This document shows, piece after piece, positions 22,101-33,780 of a stretch of 64,000 nucleotides of DNA. The position numbers were made by a program, and so were the translations under genes. Origin of the DNA: Hysterangium stoloniferum (Eukaryota > Basidiomycota > Agaricomycetes > Hysterangiales > Hysterangiaceae); the NCBI GenBank assembly GCA_015178975.1, contig WHVD01000221.1, positions 1 through 64,000 of the forward strand, given 5' to 3'. How positions within the stretch are numbered: the stretch's first letter is position 1; each line of letters begins with the position of its first letter. Below the pieces are notes generated by a model. That model had not been told where the DNA came from. It made no database searches and saw nothing but the letters and a program-made list of their open reading frames with translations.

Positions 22101-22531
22101 AGATTCTGGATGGCACGGATGGCTAGATCCACCCGATTCATCAGAGTTTGCAAATTCTCATTCTCTTCCTTTCTGATGGAGAAGAGATCATCATACGCAT
22201 TGAAACGCATGCCAGGGCACTTCTGCAAGTGTACATCACACAGACTGGTCCACATCTTGACCGGATCACCCTCAATCCCTTTAAGATGAATCTTTTGATC
22301 ATCCTCAACACTCAAGTACATCCAACCTGCTGCTTTGTCTGACTTGAGACCCCAAGCATCAAATGCAGTTTGCTGAGCCTCTGTGGGAGATGAGGATAAT
22401 GCAGGTGCAATGGAGGTGGCCTCAACAATGCGTCAGACACCCTGGGCACGAAGCCAAGCCTGCATCTCACCAGACCAGGTGTTGTAGTTATGAGAGTTGA
22501 GTTTAGGGAATTGGGGGATGGAAGATGACAT
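19192..22531 (-). pseudogene. Copia-A gag-pol, 3'-truncated
   Basis: Gag, zinc knuckle, protease, integrase, linker and the first half of reverse transcriptase are present. An in-frame stop replaces a conserved Trp early in Gag (22433-22435). The integrase is split by a solo TRIM-B LTR. The frame is otherwise open, so the decay is modest. Confidence 0.88.
20699..20949 (+). repeat. TRIM-B solo LTR
   Basis: 251-bp LTR with TSD caata at 20694-20698 and 20950-20954. The tRNA-like unit at 20853-20926 has one change in the anticodon arm (T for C), which leaves the acceptor, D and T arms intact. Confidence 0.92.
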
Positions 22532-22773
22532 TGTAGTATACACAGAGCAAACTCGCAAAGAAGTTCAGAAAAAAGGTATTTAACTCGAGGTCCAGACGGT
22601 AGTCTCGAGGGAAACTCAGCCTTAGTGGCGTACAAGTTCCTCCCTACTAGCAACAGCAATAAGGCTGGGCCTGGCAGGGGAATATAAAAGTATAGGCTGA
22701 AACTTACTCAAAAGAAGCGAGTTTGCAAAACGTTATACTGTACTAGAGCGCTTAGAGCGCGGGGCCCATAACC

Positions 22774-23122
22774 TGTTAAAAGTGACCTGTGACTTACTGT
22801 GACACGTGACACACACAAGTCTGAGGAAAGTTGTTACTATTCAGGTCACTAACTACAAGCTTATATATGTTATACATCAGTAGGCTTGTCAGCTGTCATA
22901 AGTGACAGCTGGTTGACAGCTGGTTGACAGCTGTCATAAGTGACAGCTGATTGACAGCTTGAATGGAAACTGACAGCTGATTGACAGCTGGAATACAAAG
23001 TGACAGCTGATTGACAGCTGTCATGGGAAATGAACTGGGAATACCCTGGAACATGCTGGAAGCTTCTAGAAGGTTCTAGAAGGTTCCAGAAGGTTTTGGA
23101 GACAGTGGAGGCAGTTTTAACA
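22774..23122 (-). repeat. Copia-A 5' LTR
   Basis: 349-bp LTR with the heat-shock element at 23059-23091. It marks the right boundary of the nested copia block. The sequence from 23123 onward is unrelated to Copia-A. Confidence 0.92.
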
Positions 23123-25054
23123 CCTTCAAGGCGGACACGGCAGGAATGGAGGAAAATGGAAGGGCACGATAATCCTTCAATCATCGCTCCCCCTTCGGGT
23201 CATAAATGGACGGATTTCGCTGAAACAGATTGCAGCGATGGGGGCACGCCATGTGTTCGGAGTGTAGGCCAAAAAAGTAGGAAAGGAAAAGATGGGGTCA
23301 CCTTCTACAATTGGGACAAAGTACGAAGGATCAAATTACAAAGCATTGCATTGCGACGTGGAGATGGAGTTGCATTACCTCCCAGACCCCCTTCACACCG
23401 TGGACCTCAGGAACGGACCTACCGGATGGGGCCTGGTGATCTTTCATCTGACTCGGAGGATGACCAATCTCGCTACCCTGCCTACGACAGCAAGTACCTC
23501 GGTGCTGACTGCCATGAAGGTTTCCTACTCCCTGACAACATTCACTTCTTCACGAGTGATCCTAACCAACGACGAAAGCTACCAACTTCCGTCAGAGTTT
23601 GGAGAGGGTATCGTCCAGCAGACTCCGCAATCCCATCCACTTCCTCTCATCTCCCTCCACCTCTGCCGGTCTCTTCCGTACCCACATTACAGCGCTTTAT
23701 ACCCTTTTCGGAGCTACCAGGAAGTCTTGTACCATCCTCCGAGCTGCCTTCTCTTCCCCCTATACCACTACCCCTCCCCTTCGCAGGACATTGTCTTATA
23801 TCACCGTCCTCATCCATACCCAAGCCTCCTCCAGCACCGCAGCCAATCTCACCCCTCCGCATGTCACCCCTCCGCATGTCACCCCTCCGCACGTCACCTG
23901 ACCCTCTCGTCGCCTCCCACTCTACTTCGACGCCTTTGGTCCTTGCGGTGTCTAACATTCCCCTCACTTCCTTGACACCGCGGAGTCCACCGCCTGCCTC
24001 TCCCTACTCCCCTTGCATTTCTCTGGGAAGTCCCATTCAGCATCCTAACAATACATTAATGGATGTTGATCACCCTATCCTGGAAGTTCTCGCAACGCCT
24101 ATGGAGGAAGTCCTCAAAGCGCCTCTCTCAGCCATAGACGTCTCCAAGGAACCCCCCCCGGCAATGGAAGTCTTCGAGGAGCCTCCCCCCTTAAGCGAAA
24201 AAGCAAAAGGGAAACGAAGAACTCAGGCCGACGAGCCCCTTGTCATGGACCCCCCTCGACCCACCCCATTCGCAGCCCCCCGCCGCAGCCATCCTCTCCC
24301 CTCCACTCTGAGGATACGGCTGGCCCCTCCCGTCCCTTTCAGTCAAGTTGGATGCGCGTGTCTATTAATTACCCCTCTGACATCTTCACTGTGGGACGCA
24401 CATTAACGCGACTGGGACCAACCCTGCGGCACCCCCTTCTTAAAGGGCATATCCAGGGGTATAGCGGGTCTCTCACTTTGTCGGACCGCATGAGTGCATT
24501 TTATTTATGCGTCAATGACCCTAAGGAACAGCTGCGTTTAGTGGAGGATATAGAACGGGTGGAACTTTCCATGTTTCGGTCCTTACTTGTCAACTCCTCT
24601 TGTGTTCTTCCTGACCACACATTAACCCACTCTGCAGTGGACCTCGTTGACTTGTTGGAGCAACTGTTGCCGGATTCGGACACTTCGAGAGGAATCCCCT
24701 CTGGGGGAGACATGAGCTCCACACCGCTCATCACTCCTACCCCGCCATCACTACACCCTCGACCCCCTCTCCTTGCCCGTATAACTGACGCTTCCGCTGA
24801 CTGCGTTCGCGCCATAATTTGAACGTGCCAGAAGGCCTACGGTCGTTGGGTCTCGTCGATCCAAAAACTGGATGGGTTGACATCCGCCAATGACGCTTCG
24901 AGGTGGGAGGACATCGCTCTTTCCTTTCGTGCCAAGCGTCTCGCCTGGGGCAATGCTATCCTACACCTTGGGGGTTCATCGCAGGATGCATGGGGAGGAG
25001 TTCCAAGCGTCCTTCGACATCTTCTTTGACATAGCTCTTCAACCTGGGGGGCAC
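23123..25054 (+). pseudogene. Repeat-associated reading frames of unknown function
   Basis: A proline/serine-rich frame (MEGHDNPS start at 23156, to about 24350) continues after an apparent frameshift near 24350 into a second frame (24352-25029). The second frame carries one in-frame TGA at 24820-24822 and ends in a stop at 25027-25029. The first part has tandem SPLRM-type repeats and the motif KAKGKRR. No domain is recognised. The block ends in a G-rich tract (cctggggggcac) directly before a gypsy LTR, so it is probably the 3' interior of that element, although no integrase or RNase H is visible. Confidence 0.45.
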
Positions 25055-25697
25055 TGTGAGAGGTATGGTGAAATACACTCAGGAAATATAGTCGGATGTG
25101 CTCTTACTATATTTCCTTTATTATTTCTATTTTCTCTCTTTCATTATATCTATAATTAGTTCGACGACCTATGTATGCGGTACATTGACTCTTGTGGGTG
25201 CACACACGCCAGACTTATGTATTCTAGCGCCTGTAGTTTAGAACTCAGACACTTTTTACACCGCAACCATGACTTACCCAGACACCCGTTAGTGTCCTGT
25301 AAGTTGTGATTGGTGTATCGTCTCGACCGTCACAGACGGGCTTTAGCTACTCATTCAAACTGAGTTTTGAACTGTATCAGTCAAAACTCAATCCCTATCT
25401 CAACTCGCGTGGACTACATCCACGCTACTCTATTATTCGACTCTCTAACTACTCTACTTGCACTCGAGCAGTTGTCCAGAATCGCACTTAACCAGTCGAT
25501 TCTGCTTATTCATTCTAGCTATCTACCTTACTTTAGATAGCTACTTCTCTCTACTGTATTGAACTAAGTAGTCAATACGTGTTTGGTCCGTATTAGACTT
25601 AGACAGTCAATACATTGTGGTATCATACTTCAACGGTCGATATTCTTCGTATATAGAACGGTTAGAACTTCTACCACTCTTCATAGGAAGTCTTACA
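25055..25697 (+). repeat. Ty3/gypsy-type LTR, plus strand
   Basis: About 643 bp, starting TGTGAG and ending CTTACA, preceded by a polypurine-like tract. It is the inverted partner of 26741-27367, with high similarity along nearly the whole length. It interrupts a minus-strand gag frame at 25693. Confidence 0.75.
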
Positions 25698-26664
25698 AAA
25701 TAATGGGACGATTGAGCAAATGAAGAAAACGAGTGTCGGGAGATCCATTCAGGATACGAACAAACGAACTTGTTGTGGAGATGGGCGAATCGGGTACCTG
25801 GATGGAATCACCATAAGGGTAAAGCACTTCCAAAACCATCTTATCGAGTCTTCTCTGATTTCGCCTTAACCGACCCCTTAGAGTGAAATACGCAAATGAA
25901 GAATTCCAAGTAATCCCGTTAAGAGACTCCTCCAGCATCTGAATGTATATATACTGGTAGTCGACTTTGGGGACGATGTGATCCCCACCGAGTAGGATGT
26001 GAAGGATTTGTAACACGTCATTGTGCATGCAGAGCGCTTCGAGGAATGAAGAGAACACTTCTTGTTTAAGAACCGTCCTCCCTCCTTCCATAACAGAAGT
26101 AACTTCGCTCGACCATTCGGGGATCGAGCCAGTTAGATCCTCAAGGGTTCCAGGTTGTGTGAATAGATTTTGCGCCGATAAAATAGCCTGATAACGACCT
26201 AACCAGACTGCTACAGTCACCGGTAAGAGGGGGTAGTCTGTATTGTACTCCTCCACAAAGGGAGTAACCTGATCCACAGAAATTTGATCAGCGTAGTACG
26301 CATCCCATTGTAAGTCGATGGGCTGGGCGTAAATCATATGACCCCTAAAGAATTGCTTAAGGATGACCTGTTTAGGCGGAAATGAGAGAACGGGTTCAGA
26401 AGCACGGGTAATTTCAACCTTAGCTCTGGGGACGTTCAACTGCTCAGTTGATGGATGTTCTTCTCGTGGACTTGGAGGGGCATCCGTTGACAGTCCAGCT
26501 ACTGCTTCGACCGGACTTCCGGGAGGAGCTGGTTTTTGAAAAGTCAACGAAGATTTCCTCATGGTGACGTTACGGGATGGTTCCAGACTTGCAGGTCTTT
26601 GACGAGGTTTTGAGCTACTTGGGGTCACAGAGGATCTCGGCGTTTGGTTCTTGCCAGTGGTCAT
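25693..26664 (-). pseudogene. Ty3/gypsy Gag, C-terminally truncated
   Basis: 323-residue frame starting MTTGKNQTPRSS. The N-terminal half is low-complexity. The later part (IPEWSSEV, LHILLGGDHIVPKVDY, GITWNSSFAYFTLR, FLHLLNRP) resembles the Gag proteins of agaricomycete gypsy elements. It stops where the plus-strand LTR begins, and no zinc knuckle or pol follows. The 5' LTR of this copy lies at 26741-27367. Confidence 0.65.
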
Positions 26665-26740
26665 TTACGTGCTTAGAATTTGATAGTTGAAATAAATGTT
26701 TTTCTTCGTAGGGAAAGAGCGGTCCAGCCCAGATCACCAC

Positions 26741-27367
26741 TGTGAAGAGTGGTGGAAGTTCTAACCATTCTATATACGAAAAATATCGACCGTTTAGGTA
26801 CGACACCAAGATGTATTGACTGTCGAAGTCTAATACAGAACGAATGCGTATTGACTACTCAGTTCAATACGGTAGAAGGAAGTAGCTATCTAGAATAAGG
26901 TAGAGAGCTAAAACGAATAAGTAGAATTGACTGTCTAGTGCGATTCTGAACAACTGCTCGAGAGTAAAGTAGAGTACTAGAGAGTCGAATAATAGAATAG
27001 CGTGGATGTGGTCCACGCGAGTAGCGATGAGGATTGAGTTTCGACTGGTACAGTTCGAAACTCTGATAGAGTAGATAGCTAAAGCCCGTCTGTGACGGTC
27101 GAGACGATACACCAATCACAACTTATAGGACACTAATAGGTGTCTGGGTAAGTCGTGGTTGCGGTGTAAAAAGTGTCTGAGTTCTAAACTACGGGCGCTA
27201 GAATACATAAGTCTGCATGTGCGCCCACAAGAGTCGATGTACTGCATACATAGGTCGTCGAACTAATTATAGATATAATAAAAGAGAGAAAATAGAAATA
27301 ATAAAGGAGATATAGTAAGAGCTCATCCGACTATATTTCCTGAGTGTATTTCGCCATACCTCTCATA
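26741..27367 (-). repeat. Ty3/gypsy-type 5' LTR, minus strand
   Basis: About 627 bp, inverted relative to 25055-25697, with scattered substitutions and small indels. It lies immediately 5' of the gypsy gag. The terminal bases are altered (TATGAG instead of TGTGAG), so the exact outer end is uncertain. Confidence 0.72.
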
Positions 27368-27384
27368 AGGGGGCTCTAGTTGGG

Positions 27385-27533
27385 AATGAGAACATTGATT
27401 ATGAGGAAGTACAGTTTGTTAGAACAGCTTCAACTGTTGATCCACAAAGTACAAGCAGGCCATGAAAGGTGATGATATAGATAAATGACAAGAGGCTATA
27501 AATGCAGAGTACAATATACTGGTGCAAAATAAG
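27385..27533 (+). pseudogene. Decayed Copia-A pol relic
   Basis: Matches the linker/RT segment encoding NIDYEEVQFV and the following QNYKQAMKGDD region, but with several stops and small deletions. It is much more diverged than the copies at 1-23122, so it records an older Copia-A insertion. Confidence 0.8.
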
Positions 27534-27535
27534 AT

Positions 27536-27756
27536 ATATAACTATGCCCACTAGTGTACATACATATGTAAGTGTGACAATAGGTAAATGCTCATAAGGT
27601 CTATGTATCCACAGGCATACATAGATCTTTGAACTACAATAAATGTGTATAATTGAAGAATTAAATGATAGGAAAAATGGTAGAAAATAAGAGAAAATAA
27701 TGGGGAATATAGTCTAGTAAGATAGTTATATTCCTGTGAAAAGGGTACCTCTCACA
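27536..27756 (-). repeat. Decayed gypsy-like LTR
   Basis: Reads TGTGAGAGGTA on the minus strand and shares the order of motifs with the gypsy LTRs (tatattcc, ttattttctct, ctatgtat). It is shorter and strongly diverged. The left end is not defined. Confidence 0.5.
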
Positions 27757-28692
27757 GTCACTGTATACAGTATATGGTAAATAAAAATTATTATATCTTA
27801 TTTCCTCCCAGTTGTGGAGTTATGTTGGAACCAAAGCAGAATTTTTATTGATTTGTGAACTTCACACCTAGAACAGCTATAATACATATCTTGGCTATGA
27901 TGTGGAGCTGAACACCCAATCAATAAAAAAACAACAGATGGGACTGGTCAGACAAAGAAAAAATGCATATGGAATCAGAGTCTTACTTAAGGTTTATATT
28001 GGTGTATGGATATTATTATCTCTCCGTTCTGAATGAACATGGTAAATATATTTAGGGAGTAACCAAAACAAAAATGTGAACTTGTCAAATTTGTTTCTGA
28101 ACTGAAGTTATGATCAATTGTTACTCAGTACCACTAGTGAAGTCATTCGGACCTATCGGCGAATCTAAGATTTCAAGACACTACCACAGTTGCCGAATAT
28201 TGGTAATGTCATAGATGTGTCGCTGTATTAAACCAGCAAAACGAACAAACTGTGGAAAGAGAGCATATGAATTGATCATGAGGATCGCACTCAACAAATA
28301 GACAAGTCTGTTCGGAAAAATGGCTGACAGTATAATCACTTCCCTACACGGGGATACATGTCGTCCACGTATGATAGCCATGATAGCACCTTGAGATAGC
28401 AAAGAGTGGATTCTATATATATAGCACTGACGCACAGCCAAATATCAATCCTTGACAACTATATCGATTCTCACAAGCATCCACAAAATGGTGAGTCGGA
28501 AGTATAGAGACATGACATTGACACAAACTTGGTAGCTGAACAATGCGTTTTCCACGTATTAATGTAGACTAGAAGATACCCGAAGGTTGCTTAAATAATA
28601 ATCAAGCGTGGAAAAGTAAGTTGGCACGTGACATATCAGGACACGCGTTATTTGCACCAGTTTGGTTCAGCGACTCTCAACCACTCGTTCTA
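27757..28692. other. AT-rich intergenic region
   Basis: No gene, RNA or clear repeat recognised. It separates the repeat block from the first housekeeping gene and includes the upstream region of the Dbf4-like gene. Confidence 0.5.
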
Positions 28693-30833
28693 ATGGCTAC
28701 CTCTGTGCGACGTCCTCTCAGTACACGTCAGGCCGACCAGTCTCATACAGTTGAGAAGCTCCTTTCTCCCTTTACCCATAATACATCTCGCCAGCATAAT
28801 GGGTTTGCCATGAGTAAACGACCGCGTTCACCAGACGGCGACGACACCATAAATCAAACAGCGATCAAGAAATGCAAGACAGCCCCAGTTCTCCTATCGA
28901 CTATGTCTACAAAAGCGAAGATCACACCGAACGGGAACACCTTGGATAGCACTCAGGACACCAAAGACCGCAAGGACAAGCAGCGTCAGAAGGAACTACG
29001 CCAGCATGCAAGAGACGAATTTAATTATAGATACACGAAAGCCTTTCCGTCATTTGTATTTTTCTTTGATGAACGCGATGGTGGAAAGGCACAGGCTGAG
29101 TCGAGGGTTCTAGCTTTGGGTGCCGTGTGTATATCTGAACCACTGCCATTCATGTCATTGATTTTTTTTTAAAAAGAGTATTGAGCATTTTTTCTCTGCA
29201 TCAGTCACACATGTCATCACTAATCGACCACAACCTCCCAAGAATGAGCAGTACGATCCGAACAAAGAGAACGTCGGTCCCAACACCCCCGCTCCTAAAG
29301 GCAGCGTCTTGAAGAGCCCTATACAACTTAAGACACGGTGTGTAGCATTAAAACTTGTAATAGTTGCAGATGTCTAAGGTTACTAGTCACGATCATGGCG
29401 GGTATGACAAGTTGGTGCGGGATGCCGTGCAGATGGATAAGAAAATTTGGAGCGTCTCTAGTACGTTTTAATGCTGATTAATTCCCGTTCACTCTTACAA
29501 TGAATTAATTAGAACTGGAGAGCATTCTCTCGCGACTTGTTCCTTCAAATAACATCACCAACAAATTGAAAGGCGACGAACGTCTGCCACCTCTCACGCA
29601 GTTGCTCCAAAACGAGAGGTTGAACGGCACCACATTGGAACGCGACCCAAAGGAAAAACGACACGACTATCAATACTTTTCAAAAGGCTCGTACTTTCTC
29701 CTAGTGGAGGACATCAAGAACGAACTCGCACCCATTGCTATCATGGAGTATAGTGCCCCCGCACGTAACAGCGATAAGGCGCCTGCTTATCCAGTTCTGT
29801 ATATGGATTCTCGCGCGCGAAGCCCTTTCGTCAAGTATGACGACAAGGAAGCGCGGAGGCAAGAGAAGCTTGAAGCGAGTGAGAAGCTGAAAGATGCGGA
29901 GAAGGCCCAGCACCGCGTAAAAATCAAGGAGTTGCTAAAGGCACAACGTGAAGAAGTTCGAAAACTTAACAAAACTCTCAAGCGACGAGCATCCATGAGC
30001 CAGTTGACCGTCAAAACTGTTAACCGTCTTAGTCCTCACGATTTCCCAGACGAAGCTTCCCACAGTGGCGGAGGTTTGTCGAATAATTTGGCTACCGAGA
30101 ACAATGCTAGTAACCAGCTGGTCGCATCGGGATATGGGCCTTCTACCACTGGACTTGGTGGAAACGCGTACCTTGCTGCTTCCGCTAATAGCGTCACCAT
30201 CACTTCCACCACTACAACATCCTTTGCCAGAACCATCGGTGGTACAGCCCGGCTTCCACCGAACCTGAGGGAACGATTGGGTCACCAAGTGGTGATGAGT
30301 CGACGATTAGAAGCCAACAAGGAGAACAATGAGCCGCGACTGCGTAAGGCAAAGAGTACAACAACAATGCGATTGCCAGCTCGTGAAGAGACGAAGAAAC
30401 CTGGGTATTGTGAGGCGTGTCGTGTCAAATTTGAAGACTTCAATACAGTGGGCATCTGGTCTCTTTTATTGTCTTTCACGTGGTGTTGACTATACCTTGA
30501 TAGCATATCCGAGGTTCGCGTCACAGGAAATTCGCGCGTAATGAAGATAACTACATTGACCTCGATTATCTTCTCCGTCGACTGGAACGCAAGCCTGCGT
30601 TCCAAGAACCGTCCAACCCCCCATCTCTTACAGCGGACGATGACGATCAGGATGAACCTTCCGACGCATGCCTTGGTCCAGGAGATTACTTTTATGATTT
30701 CCAAATAGACGCTGACGAGGACGATGGTTACGCGTCAGATTGTCGAGATAACAATGACGCAGACAGTCGAGATGATGAGGATGGGGAGAATTTGACAATA
30801 CCCCGGATCATCATTGATGAGGACGGTAGCTGA
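28693..30833 (+). CDS. DBF4: Dbf4/Dfp1-type regulatory subunit of Cdc7/Hsk1 kinase
   Basis: Regulatory subunit that activates the Cdc7 kinase to fire replication origins in the nucleus. Exons: 28693-29124, 29177-29337, 29387-29460, 29513-30447, 30504-30833, in consistent phase, giving 643 residues. Visible parts: an N-terminal BRCT-like motif N (FPSFVFFFDERD to VTHVITNR), motif M (APIAIMEYSA, then YPVLYMDS and SPFVKY) and the C-terminal Dbf4 zinc finger (C-x2-C then H-x5-H in GYCEACRVKF and HIRGSRHRKF), whose two halves lie on exons 4 and 5. The acidic C terminus is rich in Asp. The start MATSVRRPL is preferred over an upstream methionine at 28621 because of its basic N terminus. Confidence 0.9.
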
Positions 30834-31529
30834 TCGAGACTCATGTTATTTATACATTATTCGGTAGGTCGTATACAAGCATCCCCACCTTTGCATTCTA
30901 TATCAAGTATTTCTGATCATCACGCGATTCATTTGTAATACTCACATCAGTAGACCAAAGAACATGATTTTTTTTGGGTGTCACCGCATGCTATACACAG
31001 CACTAGTGGGACCACTTGAACTTCGCGCACCTCTGTCAATCTGCGTTGCGTGTAAAAGTAATGCAGTTGACCTTATAATACATTGCCAGTTCCTCATGGT
31101 TTTCTATGAAACAAATTATTGAGCTGTCATCAACGCGACTGTCGTCAAAATGCTCAGACTAATTTTAGTACATTAATATGCAAATCCGGCTTGAACATCA
31201 TTTCTAAAAGAAGGATATCATTCTGACGAACGTGATTCTAGATACACCGATAACTGCATGAGAGATGTAATTCTGCAATAGGCTCTGTAACGATGCACGT
31301 GTTGTTGTTGCACGCCTGACAAAAATAAAAAGCAGCGAATCGTCGAAGAGTATTTCGAATGGGCTAATATTGTGTATGATTTTTTGTGGCACATTTCAAG
31401 CTCCAATATCGATAATTCTCAAGGACGGAGTGGAGTACGGACAATCAAATGATCAATTTCATGGATATTCAAGGTTACGTATAGTTGGAATGAAATGAAT
31501 AAAGAATTAAATTGAATGCCAAAAGTAAA
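30834..31529. other. Convergent intergenic region
   Basis: Lies between the stop codons of two convergent genes. It is AT-rich with no supported feature. Confidence 0.5.
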
Positions 31530-32673
31530 TCACACAATGGTAACCGTCAATAATACAACTTTGCCGTCCAATGCAATGCCTGCCATCGGATATTGTCAAA
31601 ATGAGGGCTAGCTAAAGATAATTGAAGTGGGGGGTCTTACCATGATTGACTCCTGCGGTGCCGACTGGGAGGAGGCCAGAAATTGTTTCGCTGGTTGCTG
31701 TGTAAGTAACACCACCGAATGATGAGCCTGCGACTGCTGAGCTGACAAGTAGGTCGCTGAGAATAATAATGATCAGTTTTAGAAAGAATGGGGGCTCAAT
31801 CTGTAACAGGGTGAATCAGGACTCACCGGCCGACATCGTATCCGTCTGGGGAGATGGTGTGGCTATGTGCTAAATTCTTTGTGAAACGCAATTTTTTTTA
31901 AATATCTCGATAAAATCAATTGTTGTTAATTACTTCTTCTTTGGAGACACTAGGATTGCCAAGATGAGAAAACATGACTACGATACAACAGCGTAGAAGA
32001 CTCACGCGAGGAAGAGGGCACCAGTGTTGGCTGTTGGACCGTCCTGACGCCAATAGCTTCGAGAGGGGGTTGGAGGTTTTAATGGTGAGCAGTGAGTCGA
32101 TTATACATACCGAAGGTGGTTACCTCCCTTTAAACTCTCGAGACAGGTCCCAAAGATGGAATTGCCAAAGTCTTGACGAAGCTCAGACGTCTGATCTAAG
32201 GGACCATTTCCATCTCCCAGATTTGCCTTCTGAGGACCTCCGATATGGATGCCTGAAAGGATAGATTGTGAATAACGAATAACGACGTTATGTGGTGCGG
32301 TGAATATTAACCTAGACATTCGGTGGAGCTGGAATACGAGAGTATTATGGTACTGATTTCATATTATTATTCAATAAATACTTACAGACCAAGGGAACGA
32401 GCATAACTGAGGATACCAGCGTCTGTGAGAACGGCGGGGGAGCTAAGCCCAGAAATGATAACCTATTCCAAATCATTTGATAATTTTCTGTAAATGTGTT
32501 TATTCACATACGTTCAACGGTTCACCAAGACCATTTCCAGCATCGTCCAATTGGGATCCTCCATTGTCTGCCGGAACAACGAAGGCGACGGCTCGTGAGT
32601 GAAGGTTAGGGCCGGGGGTGCTCAGACCAACGGCAAGGAGAGGGAAGGACAACAAAGCAGCGGAAAACAACAT
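31530..32673 (-). CDS. Small secreted protein of unknown function
   Basis: A signal peptide (MLFSAALLSFPLLAVGLS) precedes a compact domain with motifs SGLSSPAVLTDAGI, LGLSTECLGIHIGG, FGTCLESLKGGNHLR, SPDGYDVGRD and GVNHGIALDG. This looks like a conserved secreted family of basidiomycetes with no known role. Proposed exons (high to low): 32512-32673, 32386-32462, 32312-32328 (17 nt), 32111-32252, 32006-32056, 31827-31869, 31641-31756, 31530-31579. The 32006/31869 junction is off by one base in this model, so either that donor is wrong or there is a frameshift. An upstream methionine at 32721 is less likely because it would bury the signal peptide. Confidence 0.7.
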
Positions 32674-33780
32674 ACTACGAAATGTTGTGGTGAAGGAATT
32701 ATTGGTTAGAAAGGAATGCATATATATATATTTATTTATTTAGAATTCTCATAGCAACGTGCTCCCAAACACGGAGGAAAGAAGGCTCACGGCTAAAAGC
32801 ATTGTGAGTTAGAAACCACATGGCACATGCTGGAAACGTTTGAACCTGATACCAATCAGGCCTGGAACTGGTTGTATATGCGGAGTATATGACAAGAATG
32901 GGAAATTGATGCGTGTTGTAATAGAGTATGTATCGCCATCACGGACCCGTCGGGTCTGCAGCAGTATTCCCTTAAGCAATTCAAGTGCTCAAAATCCAAA
33001 GTGAAAACGAATCAGTGTTGATTTTTGGAATCTATTTCTGAGCCTCCCCCGCTGCCGTTAGCCATTTCCAGACGAGGGGATGCTGTGCTTTACTGATTGT
33101 GTGGTGTACATGGCAAAAGGACCCTTGGTTAATGCCGCTCATGTAATCACTAAGTATAAATTAGTTTCCTAACGCAACAATTCCGGTAACGCATCCACAC
33201 ACTTATGTGTATAAATACCAATGACCTTCCGAAAAATTTCTCATCATAAATGCCGGATCATTCCCAAGGGTCTTCCTTGGAGGTCTTTCTACTTGTTATA
33301 ATTGAAGGGCTATCGCCTTCTGATCACAAGAACGACTTATACTATACCACAAAGTTACAAAGTACCAATCATGCCTTGCAACCATTTCAGTTGCTATGTC
33401 CCATATTTTTCCAATATTGTCTACCTCTCCTTAATAAGGGAATGTGCAATCATAGGCGCCGTAGAAGCCGTGGCCCGTGTGTGGATGTGGCGGGGGCCTC
33501 TATAGTCATTGTGGAATTTTGAGAGTTTTAGGGCGGGGGGTTTATGGAGGGCAATGGCAGCTTGATTGGTGTGGGGAAGGCGGAGCCAGTCCTGAGGCCA
33601 AGGCGCGGGACTTTCACGTGATTTGTATTCACTCCTAACTATAAGACCTGAGAGCGTGTGCTCTACTAGCTCATTCTAGGGGCTTTGAGCCTGGTGAGCA
33701 AGCCAACCAACGTTGTTTTTGTGTTTTTCAAGTCGATTCCTGACACTAACTAAGCTCCATATTTCGCTTTAAAGATCATC
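32674..33780. other. Divergent promoter region
   Basis: Separates the starts of the secreted-protein gene and the next plus-strand gene. No RNA or repeat is recognised. Short frames here lack family features. Confidence 0.5.

Larger units (their letters stand above)
19187..23122 (-). mobile_element. Copia-A copy lacking its 3' third
   Basis: The 5' LTR is at 22774-23122, the primer-binding site at 22762-22773, and gag-pol reads leftward to the middle of reverse transcriptase at 19187. There it is cut by the TRIM-B junction, so the rest of reverse transcriptase, RNase H and the 3' LTR are missing. A solo TRIM-B LTR (20699-20949) interrupts integrase. This subfamily has a longer, different proline-rich linker than the other copies. 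Confidence 0.9.

Noticed and set aside
23647..23967. Antisense Gly/Arg-rich frame
   Set aside because: Low-complexity shadow of the proline/serine-rich frame.
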